Assembly: GCA_003133385.1 (NCBI GenBank)
Contig: PKXF01000008.1
Span: 31,270 to 95,269 of the forward strand
Source of the DNA: Candidatus Saccharimonadota bacterium
Lineage (GTDB): Bacteria; Patescibacteriota; Saccharimonadia; Saccharimonadales; UBA4665
Length of the DNA stretch: 64,000 bases
Direction: 5' to 3'
Position numbers and translations under genes: made by a program. The notes below the pieces were generated by a model. That model saw nothing but the letters and a program-made list of their open reading frames with translations. It did no database searches and was not told the origin of the DNA. Each line of letters begins with the position of its first letter. Within the stretch, counting starts at the first letter, position 1. Positions 9,148-17,250 of the stretch are shown here, piece after piece.

Positions 9148-10227
9148 TTAGCGCCAGTAGCTTAGCACAATCCTAACTACTACATCACTAACGTTCTGGG
9201 TTAAGTACTCTGGTGGTGCTGACCAGTTGTTTTCGCTGCTTGTTACGGTGGCTATGCCTCGTAAAATGGCTTCTGGCTCGCAGCCCGATATAAAGTTGCT
9301 GCCAGCCTCCATTGTTTCTGGTCGTTCGGTTACATCGCGAAGCGTGACGGTCGGAACACCAAAAATGGCACATTCTTCCTGCGCAGTACCGCTATCGCTT
9401 AGGACGCAGTAAGCGTTCTTTTGCAGGTTATTAAATTCAAATAAACCCAGAGGCTCAACAACCCGTATTCCATCCCTGAGTTTTAATTCGGGCTGATTAG
9501 CTAACCGTTTGCGGGTTCTCGGATGCACGCTCCAGATCATTGGCAATTTATATTGGTCGTAAATACCATTGAAAGCTTCGACGAATTTGGCCAATCTGTC
9601 TTCAGGATCAACATTTTCAGCCCGGTGAAGTGTCATAAGGAAGAACTTACTTTTTTCGACCTCAAGTTTTTGCATAATGTCGCTACTGTCAATTTGTGTC
9701 ATAAAATGGTCAAGAACTTCTTTTATAGGGTTACCTGTCACGTATACACGCTCGCCAGCGATACCTTCCTTAAGAAGGTTGGCCCGGCTGCGCTCAGTAT
9801 AAGGCAGCAATATGTCGCTTTGGCTATCAATGATACGGCGGTTATTCTCCTCGGGTACGCGGTCGTCATAGCAACGGTTGCCGGCCTCCATGTGGAAGAC
9901 CCTGATACCATAGCGCTTAGCCATAATGGCCCCCAGGCTGCTGTTTGTGTCCCCCAGGACAAGGAAAGCATCTGGCTTTTCTTTAGGGATAATTTCCTCC
10001 AGCTTAGTCAGTATGACACCGGCTTGTTCACCAAACGTGCCTTTTGCATCTAGGTAATAGTCGGCTTTACGAATACCAAGTTGGTCAATGAATATATCAT
10101 TAAGGTTCGGGTCGTAATTTTGTCCGGTATGTACAAGTACTTGATCACATAGCTTATCTAGTTTTTCTACGATAAGACATAAACGGATAAGTTCCGGGCG
10201 GGTACCCAAGATTGTCATTACTTTCAT
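9148..10227 (-). CDS. UDP-N-acetylglucosamine 2-epimerase family, CapG/WbjD-like
   Basis: Non-hydrolysing 2-epimerase of 359 residues. The motifs are GTRPELIRL near residue 7, HTGQNYD, EAGNRCYDDRVPEENNRR near residue 115, TLHRAENVD and DSGTAQEE. The EAGNRC-D-RVPEE form, as I recall it, is found in the CapG/WbjD branch that makes UDP-L-FucNAc rather than in WecB, which would fit the reductase and cupin genes directly upstream. It is the last gene of a four-gene minus-strand operon and overlaps the preceding reductase by an ATGA. UDP-ManNAc formation (WecB/MnaA activity) is the main alternative. Confidence 0.85.
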   Translation of the reverse strand: MKVMTILGTRPELIRLCLIVEKLDKLCDQVLVHTGQNYDPNLNDIFIDQLGIRKADYYLDAKGTFGEQAGVILTKLEEIIPKEKPDAFLVLGDTNSSLGAIMAKRYGIRVFHMEAGNRCYDDRVPEENNRRIIDSQSDILLPYTERSRANLLKEGIAGERVYVTGNPIKEVLDHFMTQIDSSDIMQKLEVEKSKFFLMTLHRAENVDPEDRLAKFVEAFNGIYDQYKLPMIWSVHPRTRKRLANQPELKLRDGIRVVEPLGLFEFNNLQKNAYCVLSDSGTAQEECAIFGVPTVTLRDVTERPETMEAGSNFISGCEPEAILRGIATVTSSENNWSAPPEYLTQNVSDVVVRIVLSYWR

Positions 10228-11153
10228 TTTTGGCTCCCATCAGGAAAACCAAAGCCGGCAACTTCGGCTACCATTTGTTCTATAGTAGGCGGGGTGTCAT
10301 AGCCAGCTGCTTGCCAGATTTGATTATTAATCTCTTCATTATTCGTAGCCAGAGTTCGATCAATAATTTTCGGTGCTTCGACGGAGTTTATTACTATGTC
10401 GGCACGCCCGAATTCTTTAGCGAAGCTTTTTAAAAGGTTAGCTTTGTGGATTCTGTTACCGGGTATAACGTGCTGGATGTGGCTAAGCTCAATATCCTGC
10501 TTGATAATGCCTTGGCATATCCTGGCAAAATGAAGCGTGGTGACACCGTTCCATTGGTGATTTGTGAAGCCGTTTAGGCTGGCACCTTTTGGCTGGCTGA
10601 GAAACCAGTCCATGAGGGACAAATGAGCCTTTAGTTCGGGCCCGATGATAGAGCAACGCAAGTGATACATGTTGCCTAGATAAGCTTCTCCCAGGCTCTT
10701 AGTCTTGCCGTAGACGTCAAGCGCGTCATGAAGGTCTTCTTCGGTGTAGCTACCTTTAATGCCAGAGTAGACGCAGTCAGTAGCAATTTGTAGGACTTTG
10801 GCACTCTTTTTAGCGGCGGCTTTTCCTAGCGAGTGCGGAAAAAGAGCGTTGATAAGAGTGGCCCTCTCTACTTCTTGGGCATTGTCGTCATGGATGTATG
10901 GCTTTATGACGCCTATAGCATTAACTACCCATGCGGCACCGTCAATAGCCTTGGCGATTTCCGCTTGACCGGCGGTTTCGGCGTCCAGCTCACGGAAGTT
11001 TACTGACGAATATTTTTTGATAAACGGGGCGGCTTCTTTGGCATCACGGTAAGTGGCGATTAAATCAAACTCGCCGCTTCTCGCGAAAGACTCCAGGGTC
11101 ATCGCTCCCAACATCCCGGTTGAGCCCAAAATTGCTACTTTTGGTTTAGCCAT
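10224..11153 (-). CDS. SDR sugar-nucleotide reductase, RmlD-like
   Basis: A 309-residue SDR with an N-terminal Rossmann motif GSTGMLGA near residue 10, VVNAIGVIKPY, ATDCVYSG, the catalytic YGKTKSLGE near residue 160, and HLRCSIIGPE. The overall form is that of dTDP-4-dehydrorhamnose reductase, but it is clearly diverged from the rfbD in this window. With the adjacent cupin and CapG-like epimerase it may act on a 4-keto-6-deoxy amino sugar, like the CapF step of UDP-L-FucNAc synthesis. Substrate is inferred from context only. Confidence 0.78.
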   Translation of the reverse strand: MAKPKVAILGSTGMLGAMTLESFARSGEFDLIATYRDAKEAAPFIKKYSSVNFRELDAETAGQAEIAKAIDGAAWVVNAIGVIKPYIHDDNAQEVERATLINALFPHSLGKAAAKKSAKVLQIATDCVYSGIKGSYTEEDLHDALDVYGKTKSLGEAYLGNMYHLRCSIIGPELKAHLSLMDWFLSQPKGASLNGFTNHQWNGVTTLHFARICQGIIKQDIELSHIQHVIPGNRIHKANLLKSFAKEFGRADIVINSVEAPKIIDRTLATNNEEINNQIWQAAGYDTPPTIEQMVAEVAGFGFPDGSQK

Positions 11154-11157
11154 TATC

Positions 11158-11598
11158 TCACCTTTCCTCTACCGACCAGATGTCCCAGTAGCGTGCGTCG
11201 TAGCGTATGTCATCGCCCAATGACTCTTCTAGCGTTGATGTCGAAAAGAACATAACCTGCGCATCTTTGGTAAGCGACATAAAGCCGTTGGCATGACCGG
11301 CTGGAATGTAGAGAACAGTTGGTTTTTTTTCAGATAATACAAAGCGCTTGACCTCGGCATTTTTCGATGGCTTATCCCAATCATCAATTGCCACCGCACC
11401 TACTACGACCGCGCCTTTAACAACCAGGACGTATTTGGCTTCTTTCTTATGGGCGTGCCAGGCCCTGACAAATCCGGCGGAGTGGTTTGAGACCATGTAA
11501 AAACGCTTTACGTCTTTAAAATCAAAATCATTGACAAAGCTTACCTGCCCTCGGTCATCTACTGCTAAACCGCCGTTGGTTAATTTAAGTTCCGCCAT
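11158..11598 (-). CDS. Cupin sugar epimerase/isomerase, RmlC- or FdtA-like
   Basis: A 146-residue single cupin with RFYMVSNHSAGFVRAWHAH near residue 32, KYVLVVKGAVVVG, and YIPAGHANGFMSL. Such proteins epimerise or isomerise 4-keto sugar nucleotides; WxcM/FdtA-type and CapF-cupin-type enzymes look alike at this level. It sits between two SDR genes: it starts on the last base of the upstream gene (TAATG) and ends four bases before the reductase. Exact reaction unknown. Confidence 0.75.
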   Translation of the reverse strand: MAELKLTNGGLAVDDRGQVSFVNDFDFKDVKRFYMVSNHSAGFVRAWHAHKKEAKYVLVVKGAVVVGAVAIDDWDKPSKNAEVKRFVLSEKKPTVLYIPAGHANGFMSLTKDAQVMFFSTSTLEESLGDDIRYDARYWDIWSVEER

Positions 11599-12554
11599 TA
11601 GGCCGCTCCGTCTATGTAATGGTGGGTGTTAAACATGGTTAAGAAATTCTGGTTCGAGTACCTGGGATTATTTACATCCTTGATCCGATTCCCCGCAATT
11701 AACTTTTTAACCTCGTTAATGCCGTCTTCGGCGGTTAATTTGGGTTTAAAGCCAAGTGTCTTGCGGGCTTTGTTACTATTAACCTTGTAGTTACGTGCAT
11801 CCTGGAACTTGATATCCACTATTTCCATTTTCACGCTCGGTACATGTTTCTTTACCTGGTGGGCAAGGTCTATGATCTTAATGTTTTCTTGGTGCAGGTT
11901 GTAAATTCCGGTGTGTTTAGTTTCTAAATTATCAGCCACAGCCTGGGCGGCGTCGCGTACGTGCAACAATGGGCGCCACTGCTCACCACCAAAGACTTTG
12001 AATTGGCCGTCAACTATAGCTCGTGTAGTTAATGTGTTAAGTACGAGATCGAGCCGAATGCGTGCATAGCTGTCGCCTAGACCAAAAATTGTGCCTAATC
12101 GAAAAATGATAGCGTTCTTATTTTTTAGGTAGTCCTCGGCTGCCAATTTAGTAACAGCGTAAACCGACAGTGGGTTAGTTGGCGCATCCTCGTCCAGTAC
12201 TGCGTCATGCTCACCATAAACAGAACAGGTTGACATAAAGACTATGCGACCGTTGAAGTTCTTAGCCAGCCACTTAACACTATCCTGATTCAGCTCGGTT
12301 GATATTTCAGGATTGATAGCACAAGCGCCATCACCCACGAGCGCGGCGAACCATACTACGGCGTCTGCCCAGTCAAGCTGCTTTTTAAGGTGTGCTCTAT
12401 TGCGTATATCGCCAAAGACAAATGGGATATCTTTTAGGTATTCTTCTTCAAATAACAGCGCGTCGTAAACTCGTATATCGTGCTTCGATTTTTGTAAAAT
12501 ATCTGTTAAAGCACCGCCGATATATCCTGCGCCACCAACAACCAATACTTTCAA
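11598..12554 (-). CDS. NAD-dependent epimerase/dehydratase (extended SDR)
   Basis: First gene of the second sugar-nucleotide operon. 318 residues with GGAGYIGGAL at the N terminus, VVWFAALVGD, STCSVYGEHD, the catalytic YAVTKLAAED near residue 151, and RPLLHVRDAA. The family includes UDP-sugar 4-epimerases and 4,6-dehydratases; it is probably the enzyme that feeds the cupin and reductase downstream. The start is TTG with GGAG 8 nt upstream; no in-frame ATG fits the Rossmann start. The C-terminal residues after the SDR domain (NPRYSNQNFLTMF) form a short unusual tail. Confidence 0.8.
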   Translation of the reverse strand: MKVLVVGGAGYIGGALTDILQKSKHDIRVYDALLFEEEYLKDIPFVFGDIRNRAHLKKQLDWADAVVWFAALVGDGACAINPEISTELNQDSVKWLAKNFNGRIVFMSTCSVYGEHDAVLDEDAPTNPLSVYAVTKLAAEDYLKNKNAIIFRLGTIFGLGDSYARIRLDLVLNTLTTRAIVDGQFKVFGGEQWRPLLHVRDAAQAVADNLETKHTGIYNLHQENIKIIDLAHQVKKHVPSVKMEIVDIKFQDARNYKVNSNKARKTLGFKPKLTAEDGINEVKKLIAGNRIKDVNNPRYSNQNFLTMFNTHHYIDGAA

Positions 12555-12643
12555 GATACACTCTCCTTCTTTTTACCTCGTTTGATTTTGCTTCATTTGA
12601 TTATCTCATAGATGTGTTCGGGTTATCAAGACGGTGGCGTCTA

Positions 12644-12672
12644 TTGCCCGGGAAATGTTACGAGGCTATGCT
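12644..12672 (+). promoter_or_regulatory. Sigma-70-type promoter of the methyltransferase/WbuB-like operon
   Basis: TTGCCC, 17-nt spacer, TATGCT. It lies about 34 nt upstream of the GTG at 12706, leaving a leader with an AAGAAGAGG ribosome site. This is one of the leadered transcripts in the window. Confidence 0.5.
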
Positions 12673-12705
12673 AGACTAGTATGGAATTTATAAGAAGAGG
12701 TTCAG

Positions 12706-13479
12706 GTGAGTAATAAAGCCAGTAGCAAAGAGACAAACCGGGAGTATTATAAAACTTACTGGAACGATAATATGCTCCAGTATCTACTCAACAGCGCAGG
12801 CGCTAAGTGGTTTGACTATCTCCTCCTTTTAACCTTGAATGAAACCTCCAAAAACTCTGTCCGTTCAGTAGCAGACGTGGGCTGTGGCGTTGGCATCAAA
12901 ACAGCATTTATGGCAAAGTACTACCCTAAAGCGGGGGTAACCGGATATGATTTTTCCAAGGAAGGTATTGCGGCGGCAAAAAAATTCCATAAGTTAAAGA
13001 ACGTGCATTTTGCCACGGAAGATATAACCGAAGCTAAGTATAAAAAGAAGTTTGACCTTATAACAGCTTTTGATTTTTTGGAACATATAGACGACTGGAA
13101 AGGGCTTACTAAAAAACTTATTAAAGCCAACAACCGTTACATGCTGATTTCTTCGCCAGTAGGACGAATGCGACCTTATGAAGTCCATATAGGCCATGTA
13201 AGGAACTTCAAGCGAAGGGAAATTGAAGATTTTATGGAGTCCCAAGGCTATAAAACAGTTAAGACCCTTTACGCTGGTTTTCCCTTCCACTCGCCGATTC
13301 TCCGAGATTTGACAAATATTTTCTACAAAGACTACGCTGAGCTACCGCAAGCTAAGATGAGTTTTCTGTCAAAGCGAATGCATGACATATGGTACTTTCT
13401 ATTCCGCTATTTATCCTTCAAAAATAAAGGTGATATTTTTGTTGGGTTGTTCGAGAAGAGAAAACTAAGTTCTGACTGA
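12706..13479 (+). CDS. Class I SAM-dependent methyltransferase
   Basis: A 257-residue methyltransferase with motif I VADVGCGVGIKTA near residue 49, an acidic D in GYDFSKEGI (motif II), ATEDITEA, and the post-motif ITAFDFLEHIDDW. The ELVH/FLEH form is typical of small-molecule or glycan O-methyltransferases of the UbiE/Methyltransf_11 group. Start is GTG with an AGAGG site 5 nt upstream. It is followed 9 nt later by a glycosyltransferase, so methylation of the glycan is a reasonable inference. Confidence 0.82.
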   Translation: MSNKASSKETNREYYKTYWNDNMLQYLLNSAGAKWFDYLLLLTLNETSKNSVRSVADVGCGVGIKTAFMAKYYPKAGVTGYDFSKEGIAAAKKFHKLKNVHFATEDITEAKYKKKFDLITAFDFLEHIDDWKGLTKKLIKANNRYMLISSPVGRMRPYEVHIGHVRNFKRREIEDFMESQGYKTVKTLYAGFPFHSPILRDLTNIFYKDYAELPQAKMSFLSKRMHDIWYFLFRYLSFKNKGDIFVGLFEKRKLSSD

Positions 13480-13488
13480 GTTTATGAA

Positions 13489-14718
13489 GTGAAAACCGAA
13501 AAACGGGTTTTAGTTGTCTGTCAGCATTTTTGGCCCGAGGCCTTCCGCATAAACGACATCTGCGACTTTTTAGTTGAGAAAGATTGTGAGATCGATGTCC
13601 TGTGCGGCATACCCAACTACCCAAAAGGTAGGTTCTTCGACGGTTATTCGTATTTTCGGAACCGTAAGCAACGACATAACAGCGTCAATATTAGACGGGC
13701 TTTTGAGGTTCCGCGCGGCAATAATTCAAATCTGCGTATATTTTTGAACTACCTGTCGTTCCCGCTGGCCAGCCTATTTCATATTCCCCGCTTACTAACC
13801 AAGAAGTACGATAAGATAATTATCTACCAGTTGTCGCCAGTCATGATGTCAATTGCCGGCATTATCATCGGCAAAATTAAAAAGACCGAAACAACTATGT
13901 ACGTATTGGACTTATGGCCGGAGAACCTATTTTCAGTTATCAATCCTAGGAGCGCTCTATTGAGAAAAATAGCCACTAAAGTTTCTCATTGGCATTACAA
14001 GAAAGTTGATAAATTGGTCGTCTTGTCGGAAAAGATGAAAGACCGCCTGCTTGATGTAACGAAAATCGATCCGGAAAAAATCATCGTTCTGCCGCAGGCT
14101 TGCGAGAAGGTATTTGAAAAAGATATGCACGACAAAGCCCTATCTTCTAGATTCAAAAACGGCTTTAACATTCTTTATACTGGCAACATCAGCCCCGCCC
14201 AGTCTTTCAGAACCATCATAGCCGCGGCCAAAGAGCTTAAGCAGACAGGCGTTACGGACATCAACTGGATAATTGTTGGCGACGGCATGTCACGTAATTG
14301 GCTGGAGGGCGAGGTGGGAAAAGCCGGCCTGGGCAACAGCTTTTTCTTTGAAGGTTTTAAGCCGATCGAGGATATCCCCAAGTACACAGATATTGCCGAT
14401 CTGTTAATAGGTTGCCTGGTTAAAAGCGATTTGCTGGAAGCTACAATACCCGCTAAGGTAATGTCCTACCTCGCTTCTGGAAAGCCGATGGTGCTAGCAA
14501 TGGACGGTGAGGTCCAGGAGCTTGTCAACAATACCATCAAGTGCGGCTTTTCCGGCCCTACCGAAGATGCCGCTGCCTTGGTCGCAAACATCAATAGGAT
14601 TTACGCGATGCCGGCCAAGGACCGACAAGTAATGGGAGCCCGCGGCCGGGCTTACCACTTCAAGCATTTTGAAAGGAACATTATATTAAATCAACTATAC
14701 AGATTTATCTTTGGATAG
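13489..14718 (+). CDS. Family 4 glycosyltransferase, WbuB-like
   Basis: A 409-residue GT-B glycosyltransferase. The N-terminal domain has CQHFWPEAFRINDI and GIPNYPKGRFFDGY, the middle has VLDLWPENLFSV, and the donor domain has LYTGNIS near residue 226 and GDGMSRNWLE. WPE-FR-ND and LDLWPE are characteristic of WbuB-type transferases, some of which add L-FucNAc; that would match the CapG-like module next door, but donor specificity is inference. GTG start without a clear ribosome site, 9 nt after the methyltransferase stop. Confidence 0.85.
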   Translation: MKTEKRVLVVCQHFWPEAFRINDICDFLVEKDCEIDVLCGIPNYPKGRFFDGYSYFRNRKQRHNSVNIRRAFEVPRGNNSNLRIFLNYLSFPLASLFHIPRLLTKKYDKIIIYQLSPVMMSIAGIIIGKIKKTETTMYVLDLWPENLFSVINPRSALLRKIATKVSHWHYKKVDKLVVLSEKMKDRLLDVTKIDPEKIIVLPQACEKVFEKDMHDKALSSRFKNGFNILYTGNISPAQSFRTIIAAAKELKQTGVTDINWIIVGDGMSRNWLEGEVGKAGLGNSFFFEGFKPIEDIPKYTDIADLLIGCLVKSDLLEATIPAKVMSYLASGKPMVLAMDGEVQELVNNTIKCGFSGPTEDAAALVANINRIYAMPAKDRQVMGARGRAYHFKHFERNIILNQLYRFIFG

Positions 14719-14726
14719 ATTTTTCG

Positions 14727-14732
14727 TATAAT
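14727..14732 (+). promoter_or_regulatory. -10 box for the EamA-like gene, leaderless
   Basis: Perfect TATAAT ending 8 nt before the GTG start at 14741, with no ribosome site between. A weak TTTATC lies 17 nt upstream of the hexamer. Confidence 0.6.
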
Positions 14733-14740
14733 ACATCTAC

Positions 14741-15094
14741 GTGTCAAAAATCATATTAACATTGTATATAATTACCACCTCTCTTGGCCTTATTATTCTG
14801 AAGCTAGGGACTAACTCGGGTCTACCGGTCAGTTACGCTAATAATAAGCTCCATTTCAATATGAACTTCTACTCCGTAGCCGGGATAGTTTTGTATGGTT
14901 TAAGTTTTATGCTGTACGTTTATCTGATTTCTAAAAACGACCTGGGATACATAATCCCGTTGGCCGCGGCTTTCGTCTATATCGTTATCTTTATCGCCTC
15001 GGCGGTCGTCTTTAAAGAGGTCTTTACCGCCACAAAAATCATAGGCATTGCTATGATTGTGGTCGGTTTAATATTCCTAAACCTCAAAAAATAG
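14741..15094 (+). CDS. Small EamA/SMR-like four-helix membrane protein
   Basis: A 117-residue protein with four hydrophobic helices (about residues 2-20, 41-63, 69-90 and 95-114). The end of helix 3 and helix 4 (VVFKEVFTATKIIGIAMIVVGL) match the half-EamA/SMR pattern seen in ArnE/ArnF and small multidrug transporters. Its position in a glycan locus suggests flipping of a lipid-linked sugar, as ArnEF do, but this is not proven. Start GTG directly behind a TATAAT. It converges with the DUF2142 gene with an 18-nt gap. Confidence 0.65.
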   Translation: MSKIILTLYIITTSLGLIILKLGTNSGLPVSYANNKLHFNMNFYSVAGIVLYGLSFMLYVYLISKNDLGYIIPLAAAFVYIVIFIASAVVFKEVFTATKIIGIAMIVVGLIFLNLKK

Positions 15095-15112
15095 ACTAGG
15101 TATTTTGACAGC

Positions 15113-16540
15113 TTATAAAACTTGTCTGCCGTACGTAGCGAGCAGGTAGTACACTGCGCTTACGGCTAGGCTCAAGGAGCTGATAGTACCAAAAATGTAT
15201 GGAGCCTGCCTGGCTTTTATCTTTACTTCAATGGGTATAAACGCTGCCAGCAGCATGACTACGGGCGCAATAAACGGAAGGAAGTATCTCCCCTGTATAC
15301 CGTCAACGGCTCGGCTCCCCGTCGGGTTGAAAGCAATATAAAGAGAGGCAAAAACACCTATAATTCCACCCAAAACGAGAACATTAAACAAAATAAGTTT
15401 TTGGCGTATGGCAATGACCTCATCCTTTGCGTAGAAACCGGCGAGCAGAATTCCTATAACAAGCAAGCAGGTAATGATGATCGGTATGCCTACGAAATTC
15501 CATCCTAGAAGAGAGATCATGGATTGGAAATATGAATCCCCGCTGTTAGCAATACTCCTTGCGCAAGCTTCGAAGAAATGGAGTGGGTGATGTGCCATAA
15601 AGGAGATTTGGGCTGAAGCAACCAGCTTAGCCCCATCAGACCGTTGAGACGCCGCTATATTACTTGTGACCTTTGAGGCCATTGCCCAAAGCAATCCTAA
15701 AATGACTGCCAAGGAGACGCCCCCTGCTTTGGCGGCAATCGCCGTCTTTGCTGACTTGAATAGCCTGTTGGGAACAAGAACCAGACCAAAGCTAAGTAAT
15801 ATATAATTTAACTTTACCAAGGGTATAATCGACGCAACGGCGACTAAAGCGTAGAACAGTCTTTTGTCTTTTGCCGTGCCGGTATTTTGGAAAAGCCTCA
15901 CCAATATACAGACGAGCAGCAGTGACAGCCCCACGATCATATTGTCCGCGGTGACTATTGATGCCTGGTACAGAGACATCGGTAGCAAAGCAATGGTGAA
16001 AATAAGCCATTTCAGCTTGGAGTTCCTTAGTAATCTAATGCCTAGCCAGATAAGTGCTATGTACAGCAGGAGCGAGCATAGCCTTGCCAGGAATATTGTT
16101 TGCTCAATAGAGGCATGAAATATATCGGCTACTACTACTCCGATTGTAGGGGCAACATACGCGACAGGAGAATAGACTGCCGAGCCCGGGGAGGTTTGTT
16201 GTTGTTTTGAAAATGGCTGTCTATCAAGTTTGTTGTACGTAGCCGTACTATCGACGTCCTTGCGAGAAAAAATTCCACCGCCCTTGTTATCCAAAAGATC
16301 GGACTTAGTATAGTTCCATAAGGTAACCAAGTTTTTTGGCAGAGCACCACCATAGGTGCCATCTAGGTTTTTTTTAGGGGAAAAATCTCCGTGAGCCAGC
16401 TGATAGGCGCGGGCAAAGTGAGCAGTTTCGTCAACTCCCCAGAGCGGCGGAGTCATCTTGGCAAACCATACGCCAAAAAAAAGAGCTATTAAGACAAATA
16501 GATACTCGGCTTTAGTGAGGTGTTTAAATATATTTTCCAC
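15113..16540 (-). CDS. DUF2142 family polytopic membrane protein
   Basis: A 475-residue protein with about ten to twelve transmembrane segments. After the first helix it has the extracytoplasmic motif MTPPLWGVDETAHFARAYQLA near residue 29, which matches the P-DE-HF-RA motif of DUF2142, a GT-C-like group in polysaccharide loci. The acidic DE pair sits where GT-C transferases keep catalytic acid residues. It may transfer or ligate a sugar on the outer face of the membrane. GTG start; TATAAG ends only 3 nt before it. Monocistronic. Confidence 0.72.
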   Translation of the reverse strand: MENIFKHLTKAEYLFVLIALFFGVWFAKMTPPLWGVDETAHFARAYQLAHGDFSPKKNLDGTYGGALPKNLVTLWNYTKSDLLDNKGGGIFSRKDVDSTATYNKLDRQPFSKQQQTSPGSAVYSPVAYVAPTIGVVVADIFHASIEQTIFLARLCSLLLYIALIWLGIRLLRNSKLKWLIFTIALLPMSLYQASIVTADNMIVGLSLLLVCILVRLFQNTGTAKDKRLFYALVAVASIIPLVKLNYILLSFGLVLVPNRLFKSAKTAIAAKAGGVSLAVILGLLWAMASKVTSNIAASQRSDGAKLVASAQISFMAHHPLHFFEACARSIANSGDSYFQSMISLLGWNFVGIPIIITCLLVIGILLAGFYAKDEVIAIRQKLILFNVLVLGGIIGVFASLYIAFNPTGSRAVDGIQGRYFLPFIAPVVMLLAAFIPIEVKIKARQAPYIFGTISSLSLAVSAVYYLLATYGRQVL

Positions 16541-16656
16541 TATCTTATACAGTTTAGCATTTGCAGCTGGATTCGTAATAATAAACTCTATTAAGTTTAA
16601 CCTGTTAAGGCTTGCGGTATTGTGTTAAAATATAAGAAGGACAGTTAAAATAAAAT

Positions 16657-17250
16657 ATGGGCTATAAATACAGTAAATACGGTAAGCGAGCAGGCCTAAG
16701 CAAGCGCATGGTAGCGGTTACCATACTGCTGGTGCTGGTAGTGGTCATGGCCGGGCTGGAACTGACCGGTGTTACGCACATATTCCACAAGCAAACTCCG
16801 GCGGTAGTATCCGGAGGCTCGTTTAATACCAAAGGTGAGCCCAAAACTACCAAGACGGGTAGCGCCACCCAAAACGGCTCTTCCGTTTCCGCGAGTAGCG
16901 CCAACGGTTCCAACAATAAGCCTGCCGGCCCCGCATTAGCGCTTATCACGCCTTCTGGTGATTTTGTTAGCAACCACCACCCGAATTTAAGCGGCTCGCC
17001 CGCACCTAATGCCCTGTCGTCGGTTTGTAATTCGACGCCCGGAGCATCCTGTCAAATAACTTTCACAATGGATGGCGTTGTCAAATCCCTGCCCGCCCGA
17101 ACCGCTGATTCTGACGGCTCGGTGTTTTGGGACTGGAAGCTCCAAGATATTGGACTAACTGTGGGGTCTTGGAATATCCAAGCTATTGCCAGCCTAAACG
17201 GGCAAACTAAAACCGCTTCTGACTCGCTGGACCTGGTGGTATCGCAATGA
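16657..17250 (+). CDS. Membrane-anchored surface protein of unknown function
   Basis: 197 residues: a basic N-terminal stretch, one transmembrane segment at about residues 19-40, a Ser/Thr/Gly/Asn-rich linker (45-90), and a compact C-terminal domain with one cysteine pair (SVCNSTPGASC) and a beta-rich pattern ending in LDLVVSQ that resembles a bacterial Ig-like domain. No family is recognised with certainty. It overlaps the large surface protein by ATGA, so the two products probably act together at the cell surface. Confidence 0.6.
   Translation: MGYKYSKYGKRAGLSKRMVAVTILLVLVVVMAGLELTGVTHIFHKQTPAVVSGGSFNTKGEPKTTKTGSATQNGSSVSASSANGSNNKPAGPALALITPSGDFVSNHHPNLSGSPAPNALSSVCNSTPGASCQITFTMDGVVKSLPARTADSDGSVFWDWKLQDIGLTVGSWNIQAIASLNGQTKTASDSLDLVVSQ

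Noticed and set aside
9523-10053. Plus-strand frame of 176 codons opposite the 2-epimerase gene
   Set aside because: Antisense shadow of a gene with clear family motifs; no ribosome site or recognisable product.
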